Source of the DNA: Chalciporus piperatus | Taxonomy: Eukaryota > Basidiomycota > Agaricomycetes > Boletales > Boletaceae | Direction of reading: 5' to 3' | Assembly (NCBI GenBank): GCA_038093975.1 | Contig: JBBPTG010000208.1 | Span: 1 to 42,398 of the forward strand | DNA length: 42,398 bases | Shown: positions 18,376 to 28,996 of the stretch, piece after piece | Layout of the letters: each line of letters begins with the position of its first letter | How positions within the stretch are numbered: the first letter of the stretch is position 1 | Made by a program: the position numbers and the translations under genes | Notes under the pieces: model-generated | Databases searched by the model: none | The model's input: the letters and a program-made list of their open reading frames with translations, nothing else | Told to the model about the DNA's origin: nothing

Positions 18376-20185
18376 CGTCAAGCAATACCTACAGATTAAG
18401 CGGATACGCCAACCCACAAAACAATCCTTCAGCAGAAGAGAACGACAACACTGGCGAACGTGGCAACAAACGGACTCGATTCGACGATTTCGACGATGAC
18501 GACGAGCGTGGGAGCGGCGATGATGTCGAAGCTGAATTCGAAGGTAGCGGTAACGGCGAAGGCAGTGGAGTGGAGACGGCCTGATTTGACAATCGGTATG
18601 TGGTGGTACCAAGTAGTAGATATCACCTGTATGAAAAGTGGTGATATATACCACTGTACCATTGTACTCAATCTCACCCCGCGTTTTGAGATGATTGCCA
18701 CAAGATTTGGGCGAGTGAATTCCACCAGATTGCATGGTGGATCCTACCTGATTTAGGCGGGAGATTCACTGGCTGAACAAGTGATGTGCACCGGAAATAA
18801 TCACCTCATGACTCGGTGAAAATAGCTTTGTGACGAGTAAATAAACAGGGTGGTGAATTCGGCAAGAAAAACGGTGATTTAAACTAGGTTTTGGGTACCG
18901 TGTTCGATGGTGATCTTCACTCCCCGAGTGTGATTACCACCCAGAAAACCGGTGATATTAACCACAGAACACGGTGAACCAGTAGGTGAATTTCACCCCG
19001 TCTAGGTCTCACGGTGCTCCACGGTTGATCAGCTGAAAGATGCAATCAACTTGGACAGAGACCTGGAGCTCGCTAATGTTTCTCCAACCCGGTTGCGACT
19101 TAACAGGACCTTCGAGTTGAAGAGCGACAATGATCGCACCGAGCCGAGTGCCAGCCAAATTATCGACGATGACTTCCTGAAGGCGATGTTCAATGAGACC
19201 CCTTTGTCCCAGAACCCTCGGATTCAAGTTGCGGTCAGCTGCCTCGATGAAAGTAAGCAAAAATGTTGTGTCTTGGTGCGCTCGTTCTTAAGCTTAGTTC
19301 ACAGCTGTTCCACAACTTCCCTCTTCCTTTGCTACATATCTATCCGCAAGGAGTGATGATCCCATCACTCGTGCACGTATTGAATTCCTCACCACTGCTG
19401 CACAGGAGAAGCTTCAGCCTTCCGATGCTGCTGTTGCGTCCTCGCATCGCGACTCTCAGGAGCATTCCCCTACTGGCAGTGAACTTCTCCACCGTGGCAA
19501 ACGTGCGGAGATCGATGAAATGTTGCTTCACCCAGTCTTCTCTCAATTCCTGGAAGAAGCCTTTGATATGACCGATTTTGTGAATTTCGACGATTTTGAT
19601 GACGACGACATCCCAGACTTGGAAGGTCTTGCGGGGGCTGTGCGTAGATCCTACGGCACTGAAGATGAAATGGCCGAAGGTGTCTTCGCCGAGTTTCGCA
19701 AGAGCGGCATCCCATTCACTCGAGTGAAAACATCTGGTGCATCGATAAACGGGTACATGTCCATCAAGGGACATCCCTATGTGATTGCAAAAGTCCAGAC
19801 CAAACCCATCCAGACGAGTCTGTCACTGGACATATATCGTGATGGCCTAGCGTACTACCAGGAGTCGACGAGGGAAACTGCGATCAAATTTCCAAGGTCT
19901 CCCCCAGTGCCATGCCTCCTTCTCACCGTCGCAGGTTAGTCCTGGTTTCTTGCCGTTCTAGATTGGTTCTCGAAGACTGATTTGCTTTCTGTCTTTAGGC
20001 GGCGAAACGTGGCTCTCATGCGCTACCTGGAATTTGCGACCCTTGAAGCCATCCGTGATTACGTCTGACGACAACAATCCCCCTAATTTCATGGATGCTT
20101 TTCAGAATGCTGTCGCATCGCTGAAGCAGGAACACGAACATGATCCCCGTCCGAGGATCATTGGGATGGGAAGTTACAAGGCACG

Positions 20186-20560
20186 CGTCAGCCGGCTCGA
20201 TATAGACTTGGCTTCTTCTCCACCACTTTCTGTGTCTCCCTTGGAGGGCAACGAGATGATGTCGTCATCAGGGTCAACAAGCAGGGCGGCCAATGGACTC
20301 AGTGCACAGGCTGGTGTCATCCTCGTGCGTGACCTCCTTTTCATCGTGTGTCTTCGGACCTTCCGACTGGTTTTACTGACACACATTTGCCCCATCCCCC
20401 CCTCTTTTCTTCCCCCGTGCTCTCGCGTACCCTTGTACCGATCTTCCAGGGCATTCACAACATGTTCATCGTCATACCCCAGTTTCTCGTCACTGGCCTT
20501 TCATCGATAATTTTTGCGATCTTCATGTTCCGATCGCTCTTCCGATCAACAGGAGGGTAA
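20186..20560 (+). pseudogene. 3' end of a sugar/GPH-type transporter, fused to the Crinkler-like gene
   Basis: The exon ending at 20325 reads RAANGLSAQAGVIL. After an intron (20326-20449) the frame continues GIHNMFIVIPQFLVTGLSSI and ends FRSLFRSTGG with TAA at 20558-20560. This is a transmembrane segment pair typical of the C-terminal half of sucrose/GPH-family MFS sugar symporters in fungi (recognised by eye). The upstream part of that exon continues in frame from the Crinkler-like region without a visible boundary. It is therefore a chimeric 3' end, or the remains of a transporter gene whose front was replaced. Alone it is too short to transport anything. Confidence 0.5.
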
Positions 20561-20570
20561 GGCTCTGAGC

Positions 20571-20712
20571 ACTCGATGGCGTACATCCTTTAATGATCAC
20601 AGGCAGAGAGGGTCATCGGCGATTTTAACGGGGGAACACCTGGTCCGGAGGAGTCCACTGGCAGGGCATCATTGTACCTTTATACAACACTCTCTCATAC
20701 ACACGGGCTGCC
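20571..20712. other. Spacer between two converging remnants
   Basis: This 142-bp gap lies between the transporter-like stop and the end of the opposite-strand peptidase remnant. No feature is seen. Confidence 0.4.
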
Positions 20713-21700
20713 CTAAGCCGTCAAGGAGCCGCCAATCGTCTCAAAGTAGTGCTCCTTATCCTCCCACATAGGAGCATGGCTCCCAGCAAACTTGACCCAC
20801 TTCACTTTGGGAATCTTTCTCGAACGAACGGCGCGCTACAACAAAAAAATCCTGCGCACAATCCTCAGCACCATTACAAAAACGAGCGTTGGGCAAGTGA
20901 TCGTATGAATACGGTCGACGACGGACCAGGGCCTCAGATTGCCTTTTACAAGTCGACTCACGCGCGCAAATGCCACGCGTGCGTGGTTCTGTCTGTTAGT
21001 GAAACAAGAGGTTCGATGAGACACGATCACTCACATGGCGGTTGATACAGGAGTCAGATCATCTTCCATCGCTTTGAATGCTGACAGATGTTCCTCTGGA
21101 TAAGGAGAGACCTGGAAAACTGTGCTTTCGGGAGAATTCCATCCGAATCGCATCCTTGTACACCTGCGACGATGTCGTACCCTCCCTCTCATGCTTCAAG
21201 ATCAAGTCCTGGGAGTCCTCGGGGAATTTGCTCAAGCGACTGAGCATGCTCAGGTCCCAGAGCTCTTGAGAGGGCGTGCCGTTCGCGAGGACGAGGCCAC
21301 GTAGACCCTTGGGACGGCGAGAGGAGGCATAAGCGTAGCCCCCACGATTGTCCCAGTAGGTCGAAATTGTTTTCGATGCCGAGTTTTTCCAAAAACGTTT
21401 GCGAGTTCATTCTTGAAGAGCTCGACCGTGACCGCCCCAAAACTTTGTGGGCTTGTCGCGCGAATGGGTAGATAACCCGATGCCGAGCTGGTCATAGAAG
21501 ATAATGGGAATGCCGTGCCAGGCGGTATAGAGCTCGGTGTGCGAGACCAAGTAATCGTGAGACGAGCCTCCGCCATGGTGAGGTCAACCGGTCACTAACG
21601 ACCTTTCGATCCAGACAAATCTGTGTTCCACGGCCATCACCCTGGAGATACACAACCTGGCAAGGAGGCCTCAGCAGAGTTATTCCCCCGTGCGGACGAC
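20713..21700 (-). pseudogene. Proline iminopeptidase (alpha/beta hydrolase, S33 type) pseudogene
   Basis: Pieces of the whole fold can be read in shifting frames on the minus strand: an N-terminal HHGGGSSHDYL oxyanion-hole region; HGIPIIFYDQLGIGLSTHSR; VELFKNELANV; the nucleophile elbow in LGIENNFDLLGQSWG; SSRRPKGLRGLVLANGTPSQ; WSVVDRIHTITCPTL; and the C-terminal KVKWVKFAGSHAPMWEDKEH that carries the catalytic histidine region, ending at TAG 20713. The intact enzyme would remove N-terminal proline or act as an amino-acid amidase. It is broken by in-frame stops before HHGGG, a frame change between KFW and VTVELF, another inside NVFGK/LEKLG, one after GQSWG, and a corrupted stretch with a stop between TCPTL and KVKWV. 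No intact start was found. Confidence 0.85.
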
Positions 21701-21935
21701 CTCTCACAGGCCAAACCTAACTCGATAGCAATCAACTTCCGGTACATGTTTCCTCTCGCCTGTATATACGGCCGCTACCCAAGATTTATCACCAGCATTG
21801 TCATGCATTACAAATTGGGAGGTATAGCAGCCGCGATAGCGTTAGACTATTAATGTGATACAACCCGACCATAGTTTCTCATCATTCCTCACTCTCTTCA
21901 ATCAATTCTATTCAAACAAGAATGCATCATTGCAC
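21701..21935. other. Spacer beyond the RCY1 stop codon
   Basis: This is mostly AT-rich sequence downstream of RCY1 and upstream of the peptidase remnant, probably the RCY1 3' UTR. No other feature is seen. Confidence 0.4.
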
Positions 21936-24900
21936 TCAACAAACGACACAATCTTCCTTGAAACTCAAATTGTACATCGTCTTATCCACCGTCTTCTCGA
22001 TCTTCTTCCAATCCGACCGACGCTGGATGAACTCGTAAATGTCCTACACACACAGAGTTCAGTCGACCCGGGATGTGATGCAACGAAAAAAAAAGTGGTG
22101 GCAAGACCCACCTCGGGGCGATAGGCACCTCCGTAGCGCGTGACGTCCCTTACGATCTGCGCCAGGTCCTTGGCATCCTCGACGACGAAAACGTGTCCGA
22201 GCATCTTGAGGTGATCAAAGTCTGCGGTGATGTTCGGGACCTAAGCGCGACGACGACGAACGAACGAGCTCGGTGAATTAGCGCATCCTGACCACAAAGA
22301 CAAGAGACCGGCCGGGGACGCACCTTGAGTGATGCGATGAACGCATGGTATGCATTCAGGTCGGCGATCACTTGGAATCCACCATTCAGAGAGATGATCT
22401 GTCGCTTGATGTGTTTCTGCAGTATCCTGAAACCAGTCCCGAACGTTCAATGTTCGACGTTTCAATGTCAACGTCAACGGGACCTGCAACCACTCACGCC
22501 AAGAGTCGAATCCCGACTTCTTGATAAAACACTTCCAACACTTCCCGACTCACGTTCCCTTTGAGCAATTTACAATGCATCTCCAAGCATCTTATCGACT
22601 CGCGACATCCTTCTGTCGGTCGGAGATCGAGCGGCGCGTTTTCGGGTGGGTAATACTCGCGGGGTTTCGTGAACGTGAGGACGATATGGTCGACCTACGC
22701 ATACGCATAATACGCACGTCAGTATCTGTTCAGGGATAGTTATGGTTATGAGAGGGGGGGCGGAACCTGGTTCATGAGCACCTGCGTGCCTGCGTTCAAC
22801 CCTGCAGCAACGCAGTCGTCGAGCGTATTCTCAAACCGCTTCTTCTCCCGCACGACCGCATTCAGAAAGTCCGTCTTGTCGATGTGAGGGGCCTGGTACA
22901 ACGCAACGCGAAAGGATTTAGGTTTTTTTTATTTTATTTAGAAATTCGATGGACCTCGAGCATACAAGGGGAAAAAAAACGCACCATATCTTTATCGAAA
23001 AAGACTTGCACCATGCTTTGGATCGTATCCCCGATGTGGACGAGCTCGAAGAACTGCAGGAGGGGTGCGACGTTCGTCGTTCCTTCATGCTCGGCGGGTT
23101 TGTAGCTCGACATACGCTCTGTCGCTCTAGTACATGATCGCTCAATGATATATATAGCGGGAGGGCGACTCTGTACTTACATGCCGAATCCCCATGCAAT
23201 ATGCCTCACGCCCAACACCCCAAGCATCTCGCAGAACGCATCTTCGAGCGTCTCGCGCACCCGCGAGCCGGTCTTTCCAGGGTACGCAGCGAACGTTTCA
23301 AGTCGTTTGATCGCATCTCGGGTTGCGTGAATAAGTTCCAGCGAAACGTCCAGCGAAAGAAGCAGATCCAAATCGTGAATCGGTGCACGAATCGAAGATT
23401 GAGATCGAATTGAAGACGCCGAAGAAGCGACAGCAGGCTTTGGCCGTTTAGAAGAGGTCGCCGTCGCCGTCGCCATCGATGGACCGTTGGTTGAAGGCAC
23501 GACGGACGTCGCCGCTGTATTCGTACTCGCCACATCCGAAATCGAGCCCGTCCGCTTGGAAGACAATGTGGCTGCGTCGAACCCCGTGTCCTGGGATCGA
23601 CTCTCGACTTCACTTGTTCGACTTTCCGCGAAATCGCCCCAGCCGGCTTCATCCTCGACGACTTCCCCGCTCGCCTTTCGATCTTCTTTGACCTCTCCAT
23701 CCGCGTCTTCCTCCTCCGACTCATCATCTTCTTCTTCTTCACCAACCTCAAATAGAGCGCCGTCCCTCCCGAAACTCTCGTACCCCTCCAAAGGCGTAGC
23801 ACCCCCACTCATACCCGACCCGACAGACCCATTCCCCATCCCCATTCCCATCCACCTCTGCGGGTTCAACATCGCGATGCCCTGCACCACGCCCGTACCG
23901 ACAACACCTACGCCCGTACCAATCGCGCCCACCGCATCCCCGACGACACCCACACCAGCACCAACAGCTCGCGGGACGATCGTGACCGGTAGGAGAAGCA
24001 CGTCCGTGAAGGAGGCAAGAACGGTTCGTTTAACTAATGCAGGATTTTGGGACGTCAAAAAGCGCGTGTGAGCTTGGGAGTGCGTGAGAGCGTGGCCATC
24101 GGGCGTAGCCTATGGGAAAGAAAGGGTATTTGAACGACAATGACGACGATCGGGTGAAAGATGGGGTTCATATACATACTGTGGTCGAAGTCGATTGGCC
24201 TACAGAACGCTCCCAGCCCTTACAAATCACTTCGTATGCGCGTTTGAGCTCCTCGATTTCGTCGTCGAGATAATCGTCCATGTTTGGTTCGAACATCCTG
24301 TAACTTCCATGAGAGAGTTGAGACGGGCGAGTTTCTGGGAGATGCGGAGGAACACGTACATGACATCTTCCGCTTGCTCGACCTTGACTGTCCCTGCTTT
24401 CTTCTCTGTCGCGCTCTCATGATTTTCGCTGGTGTTGGGCGAAGAACCTGGAACGTTGAGGATGCCGTCGACGACTCTGAATGCTTCTCTGAAGCATGCT
24501 GCAGTGGCTGACAGAAAGAGGGGTATACTGAGCGTGCGGGCACGCGATAATAGAGGGGAGATATATTCCGAAAGCTTCCCGATCGAGCGTATAACACAAG
24601 CGCGAGGACGGCAGAGTTTCAGGAGCGAGAAGATGCAGACGAAAGGAAGTGGGAGAAGTGAGCCCAAGATGATGGATGTTGACAGAGTAGAAACTTACCA
24701 CATCACTGGCGATCCTCTCGGAGAACAAGAGCAGCACGCCTGCATCGGCCGGGAACACTCTCTGTGCCCTTGCACCATCGCCCTCGATGGCGGCGAGTAC
24801 ACGTGTCATGAACCCGTCCATAGCAGTGAAATCAAGACGGTTATCTTTACTATCCTCTCGTCAGGAATTCCAGGACCCGATCACCACTCGACTTGGACTC

Positions 24901-25927
24901 ACGTAAAATTGGCTGAAGGATCCCACTTTCCCTGCTCATAGAAGACTTCTCTCTTCTCTGCCCAGACTCTACCCATCTCCCAGTCTCCGATGACACCTCT
25001 ACCACCCCGTCTCCCGAGACCGTTCATACAGATCGATACCTCCCAACTTGCGGATGTAACCGCCTTCATCCGTGCTTCATCACCCTCCGTGTCGGCGGCA
25101 TCGAACGTTGTCAGCAAACCAGCGTCGAATCTATCCAGAGAACCCTTGAGCGAAGCCACTCGGAGATCCCATGTCGATACGGGTTTAATGGCAGGAGATA
25201 GGAATCGGGCGAGAAGATGCAGCACCCTAGCTTGTACGAGGAGAGCCCCCGACGTGGACGTTGCGCGAGATGACGCATACGACGTAATCGATGCGAGAAT
25301 GGCATGCGGAGGTGCATTGGGTGCAGGCAAGAGCGGTAATAGTAGCGTATGAGCCCGTATGTATTTTGCACGGAACGTCAAAGTAGGCTTCCCTGGTTCG
25401 TAGGCGTCCACGTTCGCCGAACTCGTCATGTCCAACAGTGTCGCAGGTGCGGTCGGTGCTGCGGATGTGAACTCACCAAAGTCATCCTCGTCGAACGAGG
25501 AGACGGCGAGGGTGGCTGGTTCTCGAGCGTTCTGCGTTTCTTTCTGTGCCAGTGCCTTTGATTCCAGGTCGTCGAGTATGAACGCGAGTCCGAGTTTTTG
25601 TGCAGCGAGGTCGAGCCAACGTCGTTCCCAAAGCTTCTCCTCTCTCGACAACCTGCTCGTTGCCCTACTCGCTCTGGCATACCTCGCGACGTCCGGTATC
25701 GGTAGATAAGTCAATATCAACGCGTGTAGATCAGCTGGTAGTTTTCCGATGGGTGGTGAGGGTGGTTTGGTCGCTGCGAGGACGGGTGCAGGTGCAGTGG
25801 GTGTCTTGGAAAAGTATCCAGACTGCCTTGCGGTGGATGATCGCTTTGCATGACCTCCAGCGGTGTTTTGTTGCGAGGACTGGTTTCCGTATAACTTTGT
25901 CGGTTCAAGCGCTGCGAACTTGTCCAT
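21936..25927 (-). CDS. RCY1: Recyclin-1-like F-box protein with Sec10-type exocyst domain
   Basis: Rcy1 acts in endocytic recycling. Its F-box recruits Skp1 and the long C-terminal part is related to exocyst subunit Sec10. Exons on the minus strand: 25927-24903, 24849-24699, 24574-24360, 24297-24180, 24109-23181, 23126-22985, 22892-22767, 22694-22498, 22426-22324, 22240-22112, 22043-21936, giving 1080 aa with consistent phases. The start MDKFAALEPTKLYG fits the family; an upstream in-frame extension would overlap the neighbouring gene and is unlikely. The F-box is at about residues 60-108 (KLPADLHALILTYLPIPDVA, ending EEKLWERRWL). Sec10-like landmarks include FTAMDGFMTRVLAAIEGDGA, EEIEELKRAYEVI-type helices (here DDEIEELKRAYEVICKGWE), NFRQ-like segments replaced by LVKRTVLASFTDVLLLPVTI, and KRQIISLNGGFQVIADLNAY near the end. 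One acceptor (GGGAAG, intron 3) has a weak pyrimidine tract. The large fifth exon has acidic and serine-rich low-complexity inserts. Confidence 0.9.
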
Positions 25928-26082
25928 CGCATCTTGCTCGTTGCTCGACGCGTTCAAGTCCTTTGCCGAGTCTACCGACCTGCGCAGCCACGTCAAGAAC
26001 TGATTTCTCACAACAACCAACTCGACCATTGACATCGACATCGACACCTTGACCTCGACATCGTAGTTCGAGATAAAGTTGG
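25928..26082. promoter_or_regulatory. 155-bp bidirectional promoter, RCY1 / DUS3
   Basis: The two start codons are divergent and 155 bp apart. The spacer has no TATA box and contains repeated GACATCGACATCGACACC-type words. Shared regulation of the two housekeeping genes is inference. Confidence 0.55.
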
Positions 26083-28816
26083 ATGGCCACGACAAACTTG
26101 CCTCCGGGGACTGCACCAGTCAAAGCCGAGTATGCCCGAGACGCATTGACCGTTAAATTTCTCTAACGGATATCAGATTCCTGCTCAGCAATCTCTCTCG
26201 TCCAGCGGCAGACGATGATGCAGCCGAAGGCTCGACCTCACATACGACACACCCTCCCGATCCCAGTGCAACCGTGATCGACAGCGAGCAAAACCCAGGC
26301 GGCCGTAAGAAACTCACCAAACAGCAAAAGAAAGCCCAGCGAGGTGCAAACAAGGGCCGGCGGTTCGGAAAATCACGAGACGACCTGGAGCTTTGCTGGC
26401 GTTTTGCGAACGGGGCGATTTGCGAGTTTGGTGCAGAGTGAGCCTCGTCCCTCACCTTTTTTTTTACTCCTGCACCCATGAATTTTCGTTTATACACAGG
26501 TGTCGATTCACACACGACATCGCTGCCTATCTTGCTGCGAAACCGAGGGACATAAAGCTCCCACCAGCGAGCAACATCGTGAATACCCCACCTTTCGTGG
26601 TGACCGACTCCATAGATATGTCCGTAGCCGAAGGCGAACTCTCGTCGCTTGATTTCAGCACTACATGCCCATGCTTTGAAGAGGCGGGCGAATGCCGCCT
26701 CGGAATGAAATGCCGATTCCTCGGTGCCCATGCTCGCTTGGACGAAAATGGCGCTGTCACCCTCATCACGGACGAAGAAAGGAAGTCGAGGATCGCTCTC
26801 TCCAATACTGAGCTCAATCAAGTGAGCGCAGAGACCCTCAAATTGCTTCGCCAAAAGAAGGTCTGTCGCCGGCGACTCAGTGGTTCTCAACAGTGAATGT
26901 GTAACCAATACAGTACCCGAGACCTGTCACAGACGCATACCTCAAGGAGCTAGAAGCTGGAAGGCAAGCAGATGGCGCAGACGAGATCGAGCCAGCCACA
27001 GAAGAACAACAAAAACAAGATGAGGCTCGAGCGACCGACGAGGTCGTGATGAAGCGAACCTCTGACGATGCAGATCAAAACGACATTCCCGATGTCCCAA
27101 TGCGCTTCTCTGAGAAGAACAGGCTACATTGGAATGGAAAAACCTGTGAGTTATTCTAACGTTGGGATGGCAAGTCGGAACTTAGCCCACGAAGATCTCG
27201 CACCCCTGACAACCGTCGGCAACTTGGTAGGTCGTCTGCTCGCTCGCCAAACATTGCCGCTAAACCCTCTCAGCCATTCCGGCGATTATGCATCTCCCTC
27301 GGTGCTGACATCACGTGTGGAGAAAGTGCGTGCCTTCAGTCTACGCCCTTGCAACTCCAGCTCACCATTACTCCTTCCAGTGGGCCTCGCGACCTCGTTC
27401 CTCACTTCCTCCCGTGAAGAATGGTCACTCGTCCGTCGACATCCATCCGAGTCTATCTTTGGCATCCAACTCGCAGGTAACAAACCCTCCACCTTGGTAC
27501 CCACCGCCGAGATCCTAGGTAGAGAGTTCTCGAATGGGATCGACTTCGTGGATATCAACTGTGGGTGTCCAATCGATTTGGTATTCAAGACCGGGAGCGG
27601 GTCAGCTCGTAAGTGTTTCTGTTTTCTCCTTTATTGTCATCTCCGGAGACGATTTTGAAATGCATGACAGTCCTCGACGCGCCCGCGAAACTTGGGAAAA
27701 TTGTCGTTGGGATGAACAAGGCGCTCGGCGAGATACCAGTCACGGTCAAGTTACGCACCGGGGTCAAAGATGGGCGTAATACGGCCCATAAGCTCATGCC
27801 TCGACTGAGCTCCGAGTGGGGCGTTGGGTGTGTCACGGTAATGCTCTTCTACGACCCCTTTCTTACTTACCATTCGCGCTGACAAGACATCGATCCCACG
27901 TTTTTTTTTGATCCCCCGTTTCCGTAGCTCCATGGCCGAACGAGACAACAGCGGTACACAAAACTGGCAGACTGGGGATACATCAAACAATGCGTGGATG
28001 CCGTTCGTGCTCGAGAAGCAGACGAAGGATGTACGTCCATACCCCCAGCCTTGGTTCTTTCTTCTCTGACACATTCTCTCCTCAGTGCACCCCGTCCCCA
28101 TATTCGGTGGGGGAGATTGTTTCTCCTCCGAAGACTACTGGGAGAAAACGGAGAGCACTGGCGTCGACGGTATCATGATCGGACGTGGGGCGTTGATCAA
28201 GCCATGGATCTTCACCGAGGTGAAGGAGCGCCGAGAGTGGGATATCAGTTCGAGTGAACGACTTGGGCTCATTCGCAAGGTACGCCCAATCCCATCCATT
28301 CCAATCCCATTCGATCTCAGGCCCAACTCCATCCGCGTCCTCGTGTGTGCGTACTGCGTAGTACGCAGAGTACGGGTTGACGTAAGTCGATTTCCCTTCA
28401 TCCTTCTTTCGTTGTCTCTGAACCCTCACCCGACGTGCAGCCATTTCGGGACGGACACGGTCGGCGTCAACGCAACGCGCCGATACCTTTGTGAAGCTCT
28501 CTCCTTCCAATACCGGTACATCCCCATTGGCCTCCTCGAACGACTTCCGGCGCACATCAACGAACGGGCGCCTGCGTTCAAGGGTCGGGACGAGCTCGGT
28601 ACGTACAATTGTGTCTGGGGTGTTTTCGTACGTTGTGGGTTTCCTGATGAGATTTGTCGTATCTTTTTTTTTTTTTTTGCAGAAACGCTCCTCGCGAGTC
28701 CAAATAGTCAGGACTGGGTGAAGATCTCGGAGATGTTCCTAGGACCTGCGCCCGAGACGTGGTCGTTCACGCCCAAGCATAAGAGTAATTCGTACGGGGA
28801 GGAGAGTCAGGGGTGA
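26083..28816 (+). CDS. DUS3: tRNA-dihydrouridine(47) synthase
   Basis: Dus3 is an FMN enzyme that reduces uridine 47 of tRNAs using NADPH. Exons: 26083-26129, 26177-26437, 26500-26860, 26914-27145, 27186-27226, 27274-27325, 27381-27608, 27671-27837, 27928-28030, 28086-28279, 28371-28381, 28441-28598, 28683-28816, giving 662 aa. The start [17 protein letters not shown] matches the family. Two CCCH zinc fingers follow, [20 protein letters not shown] (about 89-108) and [18 protein letters not shown]... (about 159-180). The catalytic barrel begins at [16 protein letters not shown] and includes [20 protein letters not shown], whose second cysteine of NCGCP is the catalytic one, then [26 protein letters not shown] and [15 protein letters not shown]. 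The eleventh exon is only 11 nt (TACGGGTTGAC), joining IRK to YGLTHFGTDT. All introns are GT-AG. It shares a promoter with RCY1. No lesion is seen. Confidence 0.93.
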
Positions 28817-28996
28817 GTGTGGGGAGTGTCGCCTCCGTGACTGGCGAGGATGTGTCGTTAGCCGAGGCAAACGAAGACGAGGGCGAAACGTCGCAATGTA
28901 CTGATACTATGATACTCAAAATAAAATCACGCCAGCTCCGTATAGTCCTCATATGTGTCATGAAATATACAGATGGGAAACCCTACTTTGACCAGG
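28817..28996. other. Convergent 3' spacer
   Basis: This 180-bp gap lies between the DUS3 stop and the stop of the opposite-strand unknown gene. An AATAAA-like sequence (TCAAAATAAAATC, about 28916) could serve DUS3 polyadenylation. Nothing else is seen. Confidence 0.4.

Larger units (their letters stand above)
17337..19016. mobile_element. CACTA-like non-autonomous DNA transposon, 1680 bp, TSD CTC
   Basis: Both boundaries are defined by the uninterrupted copy at 15000-15397. The element lies between two CTC triplets (17334-17336 and 19017-19019) where the empty site has one. Its ends are imperfect TIRs, CACCATGCGACC and, reverse-complemented, CACCGTGAGACC (10 of 12 equal). CAC...GTG ends with a 3-bp target duplication fit the CACTA/EnSpm superfamily. 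The first ~260 and last ~430 bp are crowded with GGTGAT/ATCACC words in both orientations, as expected of subterminal transposase-binding repeats. No transposase is encoded. The interior carries a tRNA-like segment and a short-unit minisatellite. Confidence 0.8.
16965..20185 (+). pseudogene. Crinkler-like protein gene with two Ubl-like modules, transposon-interrupted
   Basis: Proposed pieces: 16965-17193, 17255-17336 joined after the insertion to 19020-19252, 19305-19934, 19999 to about 20185. The first exon (NVAKLKESIARLAEDVQTID) and the second (RHSTVDQLKDAINLDRDLEL) both look like the Ubl-type N-terminal module of Crinkler (CRN) proteins: F.VKI...TV..LK.AI followed by L.RL......L. Further exons give SDDPITRARIEFLTTAAQEK and FRKSGIPFTRVKTSGAS, then INGYMSIKGHPYVIAKVQ and a PCLLLTVAGG segment, as in the long C-terminal regions of basidiomycete CRN-like proteins. 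CRN proteins were named as host-targeted effectors in oomycetes; in basidiomycetes their role is unsettled. Breaks: no start codon in frame before 16965 (a TAG precedes it), the 1680-bp insertion at 17337, and a 3' end fused to transporter sequence. Confidence 0.65.

Noticed and set aside
17945..18735. Frames of 100-184 codons inside the CACTA-like element
   Set aside because: They are made of minisatellite and GAC/GTC-rich repeats; no transposase motif was seen.
24899..26116. RCY1 start upstream of MDKFAALEP (a 63-residue N-terminal extension)
   Set aside because: It would overlap the DUS3 start codon and first exon; MDKFAALEP at 25927 fits the family and leaves a normal spacer.
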